DNA from: Defluviimonas aquaemixtae
Lineage (GTDB): Bacteria > Pseudomonadota > Alphaproteobacteria > Rhodobacterales > Rhodobacteraceae
Direction: 5' to 3'
DNA length: 64,000 nt
NCBI RefSeq assembly: GCF_900302475.1
Contig: NZ_OMOQ01000001.1
Span: 1,240,001 to 1,304,000, forward strand
Shown: piece by piece, positions 63,926 to 64,000 of the stretch
Layout: the number at the start of each line of letters is the position of its first letter
How positions within the stretch are numbered: the first letter of the stretch is position 1
The notes under the pieces: model-generated
What the model was told of the DNA's origin: nothing
The model's input: only the letters and a program-made list of their open reading frames with translations
Database searches by the model: none
Position numbers and translations under genes: made by a program

Positions 63926-64000
63926 ATGTCAGTATCCTATGTAGAACGCGACCAGGCGGGGCCAGAGACGATGGCCTTCTACGATGCGGCCGAAGACCGC
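63926..64000 (+). CDS. Start of an AhpD/carboxymuconolactone-decarboxylase-like protein (cut by window)
   Basis: 25 codons: MSVSYVERDQAGPETMAFYDAAEDR. AAGGGAGG lies eight bases before the ATG at 63926, so the start is good. The opening (VERDQAGPETMAFYD) resembles the first helix of carboxymuconolactone decarboxylase/AhpD family members, but it is too short to be sure. A palindromic operator precedes it. Confidence 0.4.
   Translation, partial: MSVSYVERDQAGPETMAFYDAAEDR

Overview
The window is about 64 kb of high-GC chromosomal DNA from an alphaproteobacterium, most likely a Rhodobacterales member (Roseobacter/Paracoccaceae group). The evidence is a long B12-dependent NrdJ, a CckA cell-cycle kinase with a CtrA-type box at its promoter, a recA promoter with the GAAC-N7-GAAC LexA box typical of this group, and several small proteins that resemble Rhodobacterales families (DUF6356, DUF6477, DUF6456, DUF6778 types). 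I see no phage, insertion sequence, transposase or CRISPR array. This is mostly core genome; the interest lies in the regulatory DNA between genes.

Layout. 1-5.0 kb: a minus-strand run (fabI, gpt, a DUF2127 membrane protein, an aminotransferase, ppiD cut by the window edge), with pdxH divergent. 5.1-10.7 kb: a double cold-shock-domain protein, a DUF192 protein, tRNA-Pro(UGG), then nrdJ behind an apparent NrdR operator and a structured leader, followed by an unlisted 33-codon ORF and a terminator. 10.7-12.3 kb: an ECF sigma factor between two small secreted EF-hand proteins. 12.4-15.1 kb: ilvB-ilvH behind a complete classical attenuator (promoter, 15-codon leader peptide containing Ile-Leu-Val-Leu-Val, antiterminator, terminator). 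15.2-26.4 kb: transporters, choline-sulfatase, a phosphatase-superfamily enzyme, a fused hydrolase gene, an SDR behind a palindromic operator, two paralogous outer-membrane barrels around a degenerate-looking gene, a TPM-domain protein, a lipoprotein and a YjbR protein. 26.4-31.5 kb: cysS behind a leaderless 14-codon Cys/Ile leader peptide, then cimA, a methyltransferase and a squalene/phytoene-synthase-like protein. 31.5-42.2 kb: MFS exporter, TetR regulator, ppk2, hydrolase, metA with a P-loop ATPase, fadL, an EamA exporter with an agmatinase-family enzyme, a TDT transporter and a glutamine amidotransferase. 42.3-55.6 kb: guaB, an RsmB-like RNA methyltransferase, cckA, a sulfotransferase, recA, alaS, DUF1330, MOSC, Lrp, DUF6356 and an MttB-family methyltransferase. 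55.6-64 kb: DUF6477/DUF6456, a PagL-like barrel, lipA, two c-type cytochromes, LysR, hpt with a 59-codon membrane protein, a COQ10/RatA START protein, a TetR regulator and the start of a further gene.

Themes. Branched-chain amino acids: ilvBH plus citramalate synthase cimA suggest that isoleucine can be made from pyruvate and acetyl-CoA. Purines: gpt, hpt and guaB cover salvage and the GMP branch. Two independent leader peptides, before ilvBH and cysS, look like ribosome-stalling sensors of amino-acid supply. These two, the CtrA box on cckA and the nrdJ upstream region are the most rewarding observations. Start sites were moved from the longest possible ORF wherever a ribosome-binding site or family alignment pointed elsewhere, as stated in each entry.
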